From the NCBI GenBank assembly GCA_946122785.1, contig CAMGYJ010000011.1:16120001-16184000 (forward strand): DNA of 64,000 nt. Reading direction: 5' to 3'. Source of the stretch: Linum tenue. Its lineage: Eukaryota > Streptophyta > Magnoliopsida > Malpighiales > Linaceae. The stretch's first letter is position 1; every line of letters begins with the position of its first letter. The translations under genes and the position numbers were made by a program. Below, piece after piece: positions 32,216-44,600 of this stretch. The notes beneath the pieces are model-generated. The model was not told where the DNA came from and did not search any database. It was given only the letters and a program-made list of their open reading frames with translations.

Positions 32216-33578
32216 GGTGATGCATTATTTTTGAATTTATATTTCTTTGCCTTTTCTATTCTTGATATATTACTTTGTGTTGGTTTCTCATGGTACATGA
32301 GGATTCCTTTACATGGAGTTTCAAGCCAAATCGGTAGACCCTTGCTACTGAAATATGTATTTGATTCCTTTGTGGTGTTGTGGTAGATTGAGAGGGAAAG
32401 TTTGCAGCTTTACTTAATGAGACGATAACACTCTATCCACTTAGCTTGGTGTGCTAACTACAAGTCACGGTTGAAGAGTCCAAGGTATCAAACACCTACT
32501 ATGTATTGTTCATTTCTTATGGATGGTGCTGCGAGGGTTGGAGCACAATTCCTGACCAGTTGCAAGTATTTGTTGGTCCCTTTTGTTACTGTCCATGTGT
32601 TGTTGTCTTAGATGGGTGACTAATGTTGGCAATTAAATAATGCACGAGGTTCTTTTACAAAGACGAATAGCACTGGATATAAGATAGATGTACATAGCTA
32701 GGTAGTAATGTCAAATTTTTTTTTATGTCTAAATCCATATTGCCCTACCCCACACCAAGGCAAGCAGGAAAGGGATTACACCTATATTCGAAAGATTTTG
32801 TATCATATAAGGTTATGGGTTTTGACTCTTCATGTTTGGGATTTAAGTGCTTCATCATGTCTTTTGTTTTCAGTTTCAGAAGCTAATGATAGGAGAATTT
32901 GGAGTTAAGCGACAAAAGTATGTGAGGAATTGAATTGAATTTCTAATTATTTTATTTACGTTTTTGGGTCATTGTTATGTCATAATCTATGTCATGTTGG
33001 TTTTACTGTATGAGATAGAATTGTGCTGCGAATTTCCCCGAAGTTAAAGAGCGTAGATACCGTAGGTTTGAGGGATACTTGGTAGTTCTCTTTTATAGTT
33101 CATTATGTCACCTCCCATTTTGCATGGCCCATTTTAATTTCTTTTCTTCATGAAATACGAGTTGGTAATAGGCCATTTTGGTTATAGGCTACCTGGTGTG
33201 ATGCATTGCCAACTCACCCATTTCATTACCCTTTCTTTCATTATCTATTTGTTTAAAGTGTACTATATCCATAGTGAACTCTGAAAGAAGTTGGGATATA
33301 TCTAATATGTGCATGTTGCAGGTTAGTTTTTTTATTTTGTATTTCTATTCATCCTGTTCGTTTTGCTGTATTAGATAGAATTTTGCTAGGCCTGGTATGT
33401 CTACTAGCCAATAGGGAAATTGAACTTTCTGATACATTTAATTTCTTATGGTACAAGTTTTATCGTTTATTCATGTCAAACATCATAGTCAAATTTTCTT
33501 AGAAATAAATGGATTTTCAATTGGTTTTCTAATGTCATTCTTCACGACTACATAGATAGCCCTTCTGAATATATGTCA
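32216..33578. other. Intergenic DNA downstream of the BAG pseudogene
   Basis: AT-rich, with only short frames (for example 32708-32908). No domain, element end or RNA gene recognised. Confidence 0.45.
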
Positions 33579-33587
33579 TTCTTTTAA

Positions 33588-34908
33588 GGGCTAATACCAC
33601 TACAACACCCGAACTATCACAAAAATGCCACTTGTATCCTATTGTATCAAATATTCCATCTGTGTCCTGAACTATGATACTTTGTGTCATTTGTATCCTG
33701 TTAATTTCGTTGACCGTTAAAGATAACGGTTGACCAAACGGTGGTCAACGTGTAGTTGACTTTTGTTGACGTGGCAAAAAATGTGCCTGCCACATAGATG
33801 CCACGTCATTGACCTCATATTTTTTAATTCAAATTAAATAAAAATTGAGTTATAAGTAAAATAAAAAATTCTTAGAAAATTAAAATAAAAAATAATTATT
33901 TGCTCCCCACCCCCAACCCAATCTCCGCTTCTTCCTCTTCTTCCCCCTCTTCCTCTCCATTCCCAGTAACTTTGTCGCCAACCACCTCTTCCTCTTCCCC
34001 CTCTTCCTCGCCATTCCTAGTAACTTTGTGCCCACAACTGTTGCGGCCTTTGACTGAGAAATGGAAACCTGGTGGAGCTTCTACCATTTTTTCGAAGAAC
34101 ACTAATTTTTTCAAAACAAAATTTGTTCAATTCAACTCAATCGAAGATTGAAATCATGAATAAAGCATTGTAATACGTTCTGGGTGGGAAGAGGTCGTTA
34201 CATGGGCCTTGATTTGGAGTTTTGCCGAATGAGAAAGATGATTGGAGCATGCGGTGCCAAGGAGCCGGATGAAAATCTGCTGCATTTCTGGGTTCGAAAG
34301 GTAAGGTGAAGGACTGGGAGGTGGTGGCGACCAGGATCGACGGTGGCTGGCATGAAGCCTTGATGACGACGGAGGACTCACGACGCTCCTCCATCGGCGA
34401 CTCCGACCAAATCACCCACGGCGGCGTTCCTTCTGTTTGGGAGATCCAGTCTAGGAAGCCGCAGATCCCGCCGAAATCGTCGCACAGGCTAAGGAATCTT
34501 CGAGGTGTTTCTGGGCGAAAGAGTAGCTTCTTGGGCGATTTGGATTCGGGATTTCAGATCAGGAAATTGAAGATGTTTCCAGGTCGCATGCGTCGCAACT
34601 TTTAATTTTTGAGAATGGGGGAAGAGGGGATAATGGGACGAGGGGTCTGTGAAATGAGTTATTATTATTTTTTTTAATTTTTTCTTTTTTTAATTTTATT
34701 AATTTAGATGGAAAATAAATAAAAACTAATATGAAAAATTCCACGTCAAATGCTACATCAGCGCTGACTAGATTTTCTGTTAAAAACTAACAGTCAACAA
34801 AAGTCAACACTAACGGAATCATAGTTCAGGACACAGATGGAATATTTGATACAATAGGATACAAGTGGCATTTTTGCGATAGTTCGGGTGTTGTAGTGGT
34901 ATTAGCCC
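33588..34908. mobile_element. Non-autonomous Mutator-like element with near-identical ends, 1321 bp, 9-bp TSD
   Basis: The ends begin GGGCTAATACCACTACAAC on both strands and agree over about 90 bp with a single visible difference (TATCACAAAA against TATCGCAAAA). Both flanks carry TTCTTTTAA (33579-33587 and 34909-34917). The interior has a Ser/Pro-rich frame (33900-34151) with an internally duplicated CTCTTCCTC-type tract, and a GC-rich frame at 34306-34605 (DWEVVATRIDGGWHEALMTT and following). These could be captured host sequence, but I do not recognise their source. No transposase. Confidence 0.92.
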
Positions 34909-34917
34909 TTCTTTTAA

Positions 34918-35837
34918 ACCTTGCATACATAGCAACAATATATATATTATGAGGTCGACTGTTCAGGCATCTTGGCTTTCCTATGTTCACTGCAGGTTTT
35001 AAGTAGTAGCCTCTCCTGACCAAGATCTAAATATAATTACCCTCTACCAGTCAATGAGTCGGGCTTCGAGTGAAATTAATGCTATCCCATCAGTTACAAT
35101 TGGCCAACTCAATGACTTGAGATAAGGCGATAGAAAGCATGTAAGCTCAATCCCATTTTTCTTGGATTCTTATAATCTTTTTGTGAACAATCAATCATGT
35201 ACTGAAAATTCTGTTTTGTTATGATTTTTTTTTATGTCTGTTAGCAGAAACCATTGAACTCCTTTGCAATGTTGATATTATGAGGCCATATCCTAGATTG
35301 GAAATGTTACTATGTATTTGTTTTCCGTTTATCAATCTTTCCCAGTTATGATTATATAGATTCAGTGCATTTGAATTCTCAAACTTCCAAGTGATTATGT
35401 GCTTTACAAATTGAATCTTTCCTACTTACTTGGAGTTACTTTGCAAGTTTTCCAAATGACAACTAATTTTAAAAGTACAGACGGTTTTAAAAGTTAAAAC
35501 ATGCCAATTTTAATTTATCAATAATATATTTTTATACATGAATTTTTTTAGTGAGTGATGACTTCGTCAAATATTCAATTGGATAGATATATGTCCATGA
35601 ATAGTTTACAAATTTGGCTCAATTTCTGTTGATGTAAAATTTCATATTAATCAACCAATTTGATCACCAACTACAGGAGCAACATGTGTATGAGTTCGAG
35701 AACTTTGTATTCAAGCTAACTAAATGGGACTACCGATCAGCCGGTAATGGGTTGATGCTATAGTTTAGCAAAGAAATTACTAAATGGTAACTAGATGATG
35801 TAGAAGAAGCGATTAGACTCACCAACTCACTCATAGC
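34918..35837. other. Intergenic DNA
   Basis: AT-rich with a few intron-like stretches; a short frame near 35054 (MSRASSEINAIPSVTIGQLN) is not recognised. Nothing else supported. Confidence 0.4.
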
Positions 35838-36388
35838 TAGGGATGGCAACAAAACCCGAACCCATGGGTACCCTACCCGACCCAACCCAGTCAACGCGGG
35901 TAAAACCCGCACTAACGGGTTTTGGGCCGGGTTTGAATTTAAACCCGTACACTATTCATTGGGTCGGGTTTGGGTTAGGGGTACCCGACCCATGGATACC
36001 CGCCCGCACATATTTCGTCGCCCTACTCTCCCTAAACCTTACCCTAATTCTAATTTCCTCCGATCTAACTCTCACTATACTTATTCTGTGTGATTTTATT
36101 TAATGTAATTGTGATATGTTTGAATTTCTAGAATGGTGTTTTATGTATGGATAATTTATATAGGGAAATTGATGTTTGAATTTTATTTTGATAGGAACTT
36201 GTTATTGTAAATTTTTTACCACAAAAATCCATGGTTACCCATGAACCCGTGGATACCCAGCGGGTTAGGTTGGGTTTGAGTTTTTCAAACCTGGTGGGTT
36301 TTACCCCAGGATTTTTTTACGGATAAACCCATGGATTTGGGTTTGGGTTTGGCAAAACTCGACCCAAGCCAACCCATTGCCATCCCTA
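35838..36388. mobile_element. hAT-type miniature element, 551 bp
   Basis: The left end TAGGGATGGCAAC and the right end, reverse-complemented TAGGGATGGCAATGG, form inverted repeats. The flanking octamers CTCATAGC and GTCATACC agree at 6 of 8 positions, consistent with an aged hAT TSD. Both subterminal zones are rich in CCCGACCC/GGGTTTGGG words, characteristic of this hAT group. No coding capacity. Confidence 0.72.
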
Positions 36389-36436
36389 GTCATACCTACC
36401 TCCGGCCAACTGGCCGAGGCCGACGCTAGTGATTGG

Positions 36437-36695
36437 GTAGGGGTGTGAGATCTGGTACTAGACCAAATTCTAGAGAACTGCGTTCCAATAATGAAAGCTA
36501 TCTTAAGGATTAATAATCGGACAAACAATACATTTGATTCGATCCAAATGTCAATTCGGTTAATTTTTCTTCAGTATTTATAAAAATGCATGGTACCAAA
36601 GACTAGACCATATTATATTCGGTTCGATTAGATTTAATCTTAGCGTTGATTTGATCCAGTGCGGTCTGATATGAACTGACCCGTTGCACACCCAT
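36437..36695. mobile_element. hAT-type miniature element, 259 bp
   Basis: The left end is GTAGGGGTGTGAG and the right end, reverse-complemented, is ATGGGTGTGCAAC. The flanks GTGATTGG (36429-36436) and GTGATTGA (36696-36703) match at 7 of 8 positions, as expected of a hAT insertion with one later change. Non-coding. Confidence 0.62.
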
Positions 36696-36703
36696 GTGAT
36701 TGA

Positions 36704-37951
36704 GGTCGTTTGGATGGGATCTGAAAACCAGGACAATTTGGATAGAGATTTGAGTAAAAAACTTGTTTGTTTATGTGTGATTAGTTATCGAACGCCGCAT
36801 TTGATTAATTTGATTTTTACATATTTGTAAGCATACTGCATTGTACACTTATCTATGTCTTTGTACACCTATCTATCTACGACAACAACCAAAAAAAACC
36901 GTAAACACCTAAATATAAAATTTCCATGAACACCTTCCCCTTCCTTTACTACACATCTTCTTCTAGTGACGCATCTTCTTCTAAGTCAAGGAGGGAGCTA
37001 GGTAGGTACAACAAGGCAATCACACCAAACCTACATAATTAATTACTAGGAGTTGAGTAAGGGGATATTATGAACTAGGTTGGGATGGATGGTCGGGTAA
37101 TCAGAGTGACATCTTCCTGATCAATGGACTTAATTATTCGAGTAAAAAAAACTTGTTTGTTTATGTGTGTTTTCAACCGTAAACGCCTAAATACAAAATT
37201 GCCATGAACACGCATCTTCTTCTAGTAACGTGATATGCTGGTTGTGCGGAAATAATAGATTTTGAAAGGAGATGGAACGAATGACCTATTTTTTTTACTC
37301 GCTCAAATTTGATTTATTGAAACGTGAAAAATTAAATGTTTGTCACCGTTTTGCACTAAGTTAATATATTTGTGACTGTTTATATTACTTACTCTTTATA
37401 TAACATAAGATGTTTAATTCAAATAAGTATTGAATTCATCTTTTGTCAACAAAATTATATGTCATAGTTATTATTAACATATTAAATGGGGAGGATATTA
37501 AATGAAGAGGCAATAGAAGAAGAGAGAAACTTTTAATGGATTTTTTTAGAATTAATAGCACTAAACCCCCCCCCCCCCCCCCCCCACCCCCAAATATAAA
37601 ACTGTCACTTTTATCTTCAAGTAAAATTAGCAAATATTAATGTAACAGGTTAGGGAGCCCTTTGCTCCCTTTTTTTGACAAAATTTTTTTAAAGCAAATA
37701 TGTGTTCAAGAAACGTGACTAAGGCACCAGCTCCATTTTGCACCAAATAAAAGTTTCGAAATTATAAAACATCGTCGTTTCTATGCTCGCCTATAGGCAT
37801 GCTCCAGTCAGTATTCTTTTTTCTTCACGACATTATTCCATCGGCTGACAAAATCATTAATGGATGCAGGATTATGTAAACTTCACAATTTTCCATCTAA
37901 CCTTTATTATTTTAGTTTTCCTATAATATTTATGTTTTACTAAGCTAAAAT

Positions 37952-37953
<2 letters not shown>
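36704..37953. other. Intergenic DNA with local duplications and one arm of a long-range inverted repeat
   Basis: The words GAGTAAAAAACTTGTTTG and AACCGTAAACACCTAAATA occur at about 36751-36975 and again, closer together, at about 37138-37240. Positions 36983-37130 are an inverted copy of 48588-48740. A run of 20 C lies at 37566-37585. No gene. Confidence 0.6.

Positions 37954-37985
<32 letters not shown>
37954..37985. repeat. (TA)n microsatellite
   Basis: Uninterrupted TA dinucleotides. Further TA runs at about 38794-38857, 39635-39646, 40055-40066 and 40440-40455 separate the miniature elements that follow. Confidence 0.95.
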
Positions 37986-37987
<2 letters not shown>

Positions 37988-38399
37988 TGGCTACTTCGGT
38001 GCACTCACTTTTTTGGGTGCATTCAGTGCACCCACCTTTAAAAGTGGTCATAATACATTAAATTTTGAAATTTAATGGGTTGTATTAGTCTAATATGATG
38101 ATATAACATAGAATCCCAACTAATCAACCCATTACCCTAACCTATTAACCTTCAATTTTGAATCTCAACCCAAAATCCCAAATTGTAAACCCTAACCCTA
38201 ACCCTAAATTCCTAAACCCTGAATAATTCAAATTAAAGTGAATCTTGAATGATTTTTGTACAAATTCATGTGGTTCTTGTTCATCATACCATAAGTGATG
38301 ATTGACATCATTTTCACATGAATCGCCTGCTCAGAATGACGATTATGAGGCGGGTACATTGAATGCACCCAAAAAAGTGAGTGCACCGAAGACATAACC
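37986..38399. mobile_element. Miniature element A (family I) in the TA repeat
   Basis: The left end GGTGGCTACTTCGGTGCAC and the right end, reverse-complemented GGTTATGTCTTCGGTGCAC, form inverted repeats of about 45 bp containing CTCACTTTTTTGGGTGCATT. The element is directly bordered by TATATA on both sides, so the target is TA. It contains a telomere-like CCCTAACCCTAACCCTAAA run at 38195. Non-coding. Confidence 0.82.
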
Positions 38400-38408
38400 A
38401 TATATATA

Positions 38409-38790
38409 GCGTACGCCCGGGGCGTACCTTAGTCTACCGTACGCACGTTGAGTTTTACTATTAAGATCATGAATTAACCGGAGTTTTTCGCATGATACTA
38501 TACCCTAACCTCTAATGGATAAACCCCAGTCCCTAATTTTCTAACCCAACTCATGAGATTCATTTAATCTTAAAAAGTAAATCAACACTAATTTTGACAA
38601 ATCAAGACCGTTGATTTTCATTTCAATATTAAATGAATATTATGCTTTGGATTAGTGAATTAGGGACTGGGGTTTATCCATTAGAGGTTAGGGTATAGTA
38701 TCATGCCAAAAACTCCGGTTAATTCATTATCTAAATAGCAAAACTCAACGGGCGTACGGTAGACTAAGGTACGCCCGGGCGTACGCTAGC

Positions 38791-38793
<3 letters not shown>
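38409..38793. mobile_element. Miniature element B (family II), nearly complete hairpin
   Basis: The halves are inverted copies: the left starts GCGTACGCCCGGGG and the right reverse-complements to GCGTACGCCCGGGCG, followed in both by TACCTTAGTCTACCGTACGC and, further in, by ATTAACCGGAGTTTTT. It is bordered by TA repeats. The right end has a few extra bases (TAGCCTGA) that the left lacks. Confidence 0.82.
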
Positions 38794-38857
<64 letters not shown>

Positions 38858-38859
<2 letters not shown>

Positions 38860-39634
38860 TGAGTTCTACGGTACCCAGGGTGAAATCCGGGGTACCGCAT
38901 ACCTTGAGTATGAAAACGCTATCTAGACCTTGAATTGATTGATCTTTTGGACATGATGTCATACTCTAACTCTTAAAGATAAAAATCTAGGTCTTAGTTC
39001 TCTAAATCTTATACCCCAAGATCAATTTAATTAGAAACAAGAATCGATGGCTATTATTCGTCCAAATATAGACAAAAAGATGAATGCTTCATCTTAGGGT
39101 TTATAGTTTATGATTTAGATAATTAGGACCTAGGGTTCACTCATTAAGGGTTAGGGTATAGTATCAAGCCCAAAAATTCTGCTAATTCGAGGTCTAGATA
39201 GTGTTTTCATACTCAAGGTATACGGTACTCTGGATTTCACCCGGGGTATCCATGGTGAAATCCGGGGTACCGCATACCTTGAGTAAGAAAACGCTATATA
39301 GAACTTAAATTGACTGATCTTTCGGACATGATACTATACTCTAACCCTTAAAGATCAAAATCTAGGTCTTAATTCTCTAAATCTTATACCCCAAGATCAA
39401 TTTAATTAGAAACAATAATCGACGATTATGATTCGTCCAAATATAGGCAAAAAATCAATGCACCATCTTAGGGTTTATAGTTTATGATTTAGATAATTAG
39501 GACCTAGGGTTCACTCATTAAGGGTTAGGGTATAGTATCATGCCCAAAAATCCTGCTAATTCGAGGTCTAGATAGCGTTTTCATACTCAAGGTATGCAGT
39601 ACCCCGGATTTCACCTGGGGTACCGTAGAAGCAC
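38858..39634. mobile_element. Miniature elements C and D (family III), tandem pair
   Basis: Two units of about 390 bp (38858-39250 and 39251-39634). Each has inverted ends built around GTGAAATCCGGGGTACCGC and GCATACCTTGAGTA, with the inner word AAAACGCTAT(A/C)TAGA. The second unit lacks about 20 bp of its outer left end at the junction (GTATCCATGGTGAAATCC). The pair is bordered by TA repeats. Confidence 0.8.
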
Positions 39635-39646
39635 TATATATATATA

Positions 39647-40439
39647 GTGGCGTCTTCGGTGCACTCACTTTTTTGGGTGCATTTAATGCACTCGCTTCAT
39701 AACCGTTATTTTAAACATGCGATTTATGTCAAAATGATGTCAATCATCACTTATGACGTGATGAACAATAACGCACATGAATTTGCACAAAAACCATTAA
39801 AGATTTACTTTAATTTGAAGGATTTAGAGTTTAGAGATTTAGGGTTAGGGTTTATAATTTGGGATCTAGGGATAGAACTCAAAATTGGAGTTCTAGAGCT
39901 TAGGGTAATCCGCTAATTAGCTGTTATCATATGTTATATCATCATATTACACTAATTCTACAAATTAAAATTCAAAATCCCACACCTTAAGACTAGTTTT
40001 TGAGTTGGGTGCATTGAACACACTCATTTTTGTGAGTGCACCGAAGTAGTCACCATATATATATATGGTAGTCACAAAAATGAGTGCGTTCAATGCACCC
40101 AACTCAAAAACTAGTCTTAAGGTGTCGGATTTTGAATTTAAAATTTTGAATTAGTGTAATATGATGATATAACATATGATAACAACTAATTAGCGGATTA
40201 CCCTAAGCCCTAGAACTCTAATTTTGAATTCTATCCCTAAACCCCAAATTATAAACCCTAACCCTAACCCTAAATTTCTAAACTCTAAATCCTTCAAATT
40301 AAAATAAATATTTAATGATTTTTGTGCAAATTCATGTGCGTTATTGTTCATCACATCATAAGTGATGATTGACATCATTTTGACATAAATTGCATGTTTA
40401 AAATGACGGTTATAAAGCGAGTGCACTGAAGACGCTACC
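39647..40439. mobile_element. Miniature elements E and F (family I), head-to-head palindrome
   Basis: Element E (39647-40054) and element F (40067-40439) are inverted copies of each other, separated by only TATATATATATA, so together they form a palindrome of about 790 bp. F lacks two blocks present in E (around CTTCGGTGCAC at the inner end and ACTTTTTTGGGTGCA at the outer end). Both belong to the same family as element A and carry telomere-like TTAGGGTTAGGG words. The frames of 89 and 97 codons here are only by-products of the repeat. Confidence 0.82.
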
Positions 40440-41510
40440 ATATATATATATATAATCATCATTAATAATACTCGAACATACAACCTATGACACCCAAATT
40501 TGTATTAGTTAGCGTGTTAAACCAACTGAGCAAATTTTATTTGCTGCTATTAACCACAACAACAAGATTACTACTCATGACATGAAACAGGTTTGATATA
40601 TACACGACCTTCGACTGTGATTTTGCTTTATCGGTTGACCTTAGACTCAATTATGAAACAAAGTAGTCTAACTTTTACATAAATTAAAGAAACAAAAATG
40701 TCTATTTATTTTCTATCAATCATATAAAATCATTAATAAATAAAAATAACTTATGTTTAAATTTTCTTAATAATATTTTCGATAAAAAGTTATAAATATT
40801 TTTAAAATTCATATATGTAAAAATAATATGAAATTCTGAAATTCAAATATTATCCAATTATAAGTAAGCAATTATCATCCATACATATTATTTTTCATTA
40901 GTTTCAATTTACTTTTAGTTCAAGACTCAATATAGTCATTTTTGCAACTTTATTTTCATAGGTCCTCTATAATTTCAAATTAGATAAATTAAATCCTACA
41001 AGTTTTCAATTCATAATTTAAGAACGATTTTTAATATAGAAAGGATATCCTCCCCCAATAGAAAGGATATACCCCCAAGCAATATTAGTACTTACATTCA
41101 TTCATATTTTAGATACAATAAGCAAATACATGTATGGTACAAATTAAAAAGAATAATAAGCTATTTTTGGTAATTGACTTATTTACGTTGAACATATCAT
41201 TGTAGAAATTTTCAGATTATGTAATATTTGGATTTTGCTACGGTGAACATAATATTTTAGTGCTTCTAATAATCTAAAAAAAAACATTGTACAATTATGA
41301 AAATAAAAAAATAATTTATATTGGTTTTATTTTTTTAAACTTTTTATACGTAAAAAATTATTTTGACCCTCAACTTCCATTCCATACCCTGGCTCGGCTC
41401 AGCTTGTTACTTCATTCATTTTCCAGTCGGGGTTCCTTTTGTCTGATGCAAAATTGGCCATCATCCATCCATTTCTGAAGTCTTCAACATCTGTCTTTAG
41501 GTTGATCATT
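40440..41510. other. AT-rich intergenic DNA before the LINE
   Basis: No gene or element end recognised until the LINE target-site duplication at 41511. Confidence 0.45.
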
Positions 41511-41686
41511 CACGGCACTTCAATTTTTTTTTTTTTTGAATAAGGGAGGCATTAGCCAAAGTTACAAACGAAAGCAGTGCAGAACGGACGCACTCCTGCA
41601 CATGAGCAGAGGGCCAACTGCAGCAAAGAAATCAAACCAGAACTCACAGGCGAAAGCCGAAAAAACACAAATCCCAGCCCGCCAAC

Positions 41687-44600
41687 CTACTCCCTGTTCA
41701 ACAGAATTCTTCTAGGGAAACTAACCCCCACAATGTCCTCAATCAAGATTCTTCCAAGTTCCCTAGGTGGACTTGCCACTTCACTCGTACCGAAGGGATA
41801 GACGAGACTGTGCTTCGAGAGTCAGTCCGCGGCTCTATTCCCCTCTCTATACGTGTGAACCAGCCTGACCACCCAGTTCTGTGACAACAAACGACGAATA
41901 CCAGCCAACAGTGTGGAGTGAGGATGAACAGGGTCTTCCCTCGCTTTGATAAGCTCGATAGCGAGCTGCGAGTCTGTCTCTAAGATAAGAAATTGCGTAC
42001 CGTTGTTCCAGGCCATGAGAAGCCCCTGATGAATGCCCCACAGCTCCACAAGGATAGCTGTCCCAATTCCAATCTTGCAACAGAAACCACTAACCCAATC
42101 TCCATTACTGTCCCGGAGCACCCCACCAGCAGTTGCTAACCCTTGATTACCTTGCGGCGCACCATCAGTGTTCATTTTCCTCCATCCGCTCGGCGGCGCC
42201 TTCCAACCGATCAGCTGGTCCGTCCTCGGAGGTCTTTCAACTACGCTTAAGCTTGAAGATGCACTATCCCATGTCTTCAACCAGTCGGCAGCCTTAGACG
42301 TGACATAGTTGACTACGGACGACTCGGCCATCTTTTTTCCCTGAAAGATAAAATCATTTCTATATTTCCAAACATACCAACAAATTAAGGCAAAGAGGCT
42401 TGGCCAATCCTCCTGAACATCCGCCCCAAGTTTCTTTTTCAGGTTCATGCCAAACCACATATCCGGATCTGCTTCGAAGAAGCTCTGGAGCGCCTGGACA
42501 GGCAGAGACTTCTCCCAAATCTTCCTCGAGGCTGTGCAGTCTCTCAGGCAGTGCAGATTTGTCTCCGAAGCTTCTTTGCAAAGTTGGCAAGTGTCATCAG
42601 TGATGAGGTGACGAAGCCTACGAACACTGTCAGTCGACAATTTCCCTTTAGCAGCGAGCCAAACGAAGAATCGAACTCTTTCAGGGCAGTGCAGCCTCCA
42701 AATCTTCCTCCAGTCTATGCGTTCCTGACCAGCTTGGTCCGGCGTCATGGCCTGAAAGGCCGAGCTCACACTAAACCTGCCATTGGAAGTAATTCTCCAA
42801 AAAAGAGTGTCACCCTCATTGGTCAGAGGATCCAGCCAAACAGCCCGAATTTTATCAATGATTTCGGGCGGGAGATATGGCTGAATCTCCTGGAGAATCC
42901 ATCCTGTACTTGCATCCCAATAGTCAGCAACCGTTTTGTCTCTTAACTCCGATGGGACCTCAATCGTCGCCAGCTCCACCAGAGGAACCTGCATAATCCA
43001 CACATCATACCAGAATTTAGTGCCATGCCCATTTTTAACATTGAAAGCAATCCCTTTTTTCAAGAGATTCACAGTTTGGGAAAAACTTTTCCAAGCAAAA
43101 GAACTTCCCTTTATTTTACTGAGCATGTGAATCCCCTTCCTTCCTCTCCCATACTTGCTCCTCATAGCTCTAGCCCAGAGTTTTTGGTCGTCCGTCACAA
43201 GGCTCCATGCCCCTTTGGCCAGCATAGCTTGGTTGGCAAGTTTAGTTGGCCGAATCCCCGCGCCTCCTTGCTGTCTTGGCAAGGTCATCTGATCCCAAGC
43301 AATCAGATGGAACTTCACCTTACCATCCTCCTCTCCCCAAACAAATTGCCTGTTGATCATGTCAAGATATTTACACACAGAAGCAGGTAATTGTTCGGTA
43401 AACATGGGATAAACTGCCATGGAAGAGGCTATTGATTTCACCAGGGTAATCCGCCCAGCCACTGAAAGATGCTTTGTTTTCCAAGTAGCCAACTTCTGTT
43501 GAATTTTCAAAACCAATTCCTGGTATCTGCCTTGAGTGACCCTGCCATTAATAGCTTTAAGACCCAGATATCTGCCTAGATCACTGGTAAGAGTAATCCC
43601 AGCCCTTGCACTGAGTCTCTGTGCTCTATCTCTCTGGATATTGGGTGACACAAACATAGCTGACTTGTGCAGATTCACTCTCTGTCGCGAGCTCGAGCAG
43701 AAGTCCTCCAAGCATGATCGAATCACATCAATCTGACCACCTTCAGCTTTAGCAAATAAAATCAGATCGTCAGCAAAGAAAAGATGAGACAACTTTGGAC
43801 CTCCCTTGGAGAGAGAAAGAGGTTTCCAAAGTTTCTCCTCTACAGCTTGCTCAATACGATGGGCTAATCTTTCCATACACAGAACAAAGAGAAAAGGGGA
43901 TAAGGGGTCTCCCTGTCTGACGCCTCTAGTAGGATTGATCGTCGAAGTCAGCTCGCCATTCCAGTTGATCCGCATCCGATTTCTTTCCACGCACGTCATA
44001 ATCCTGCTAATCCAAGAACTAGGGAGGCCAATCTCACCCAAAGTGTCCCGAAGGAAACTCTAATGAAGGCGATCATAAGCCTTCTCGAGATCAATCTTGA
44101 TTACCAGACTTCCCTTGGACCCTTTCCTTTTCCTCAGAGAGTGGAGGATCTCCTGAAGCAATAAGATGTTGTCATTCGTTTGTCTTCCCTTGATGAAACC
44201 ACTCTGGGTCGGAGCAACTAGACTTGGCATAAGAGGCTTGAGTCTATTGGCTATGGCTTTGGTTATGGCTTTCAAAGCCACATTATTAAGGCTGATGGGT
44301 CTGAACTGAGCCGGAGTTTCTGGGTGGTCAACCTTCAGGATGAGAACCATCATGGATTCAAAAACCTCATCCGGGAGATTCCCTGTTTCAAAAAAATGAG
44401 TAGCCATCTCTGTCAAGTTCTTTCCCACGAGAGACCAGAATTTCTGGTAGAAGACAGCCTGATACCCATCAGGCCCAGGAGCCGACATCGGCTTCATCCC
44501 AAAGATGGCTTTATGATAGTCCCAGATATGAAAAGGGTGAAGCAGTTCCAGGAGATCACTTTGCTGCAAACGAGGGAACCTGCCTCTAGGCATCAGATCC

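Noticed and set aside
33896..34114. Acidic Glu-rich protein on the minus strand
   Set aside because: It is the reverse of a duplicated CT-rich tract inside a MULE; low complexity explains the open frame.
38195..38220. Telomere-like repeats suggesting an interstitial telomere
   Set aside because: Only three units, and they recur inside each copy of the family I miniature element, so they belong to that element.
39647..40483. ORFs of 89 and 97 codons encoding near-identical peptides on opposite strands
   Set aside because: They are translations of the inverted miniature elements E and F; the similarity reflects the palindrome, not a protein family.
41822..44041. Treating the 739-codon RT/RNase H frame as a separate gene
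   Set aside because: It is in the same frame as the upstream endonuclease and RT pieces and separated from them only by TAG codons, so it is one LINE ORF2.
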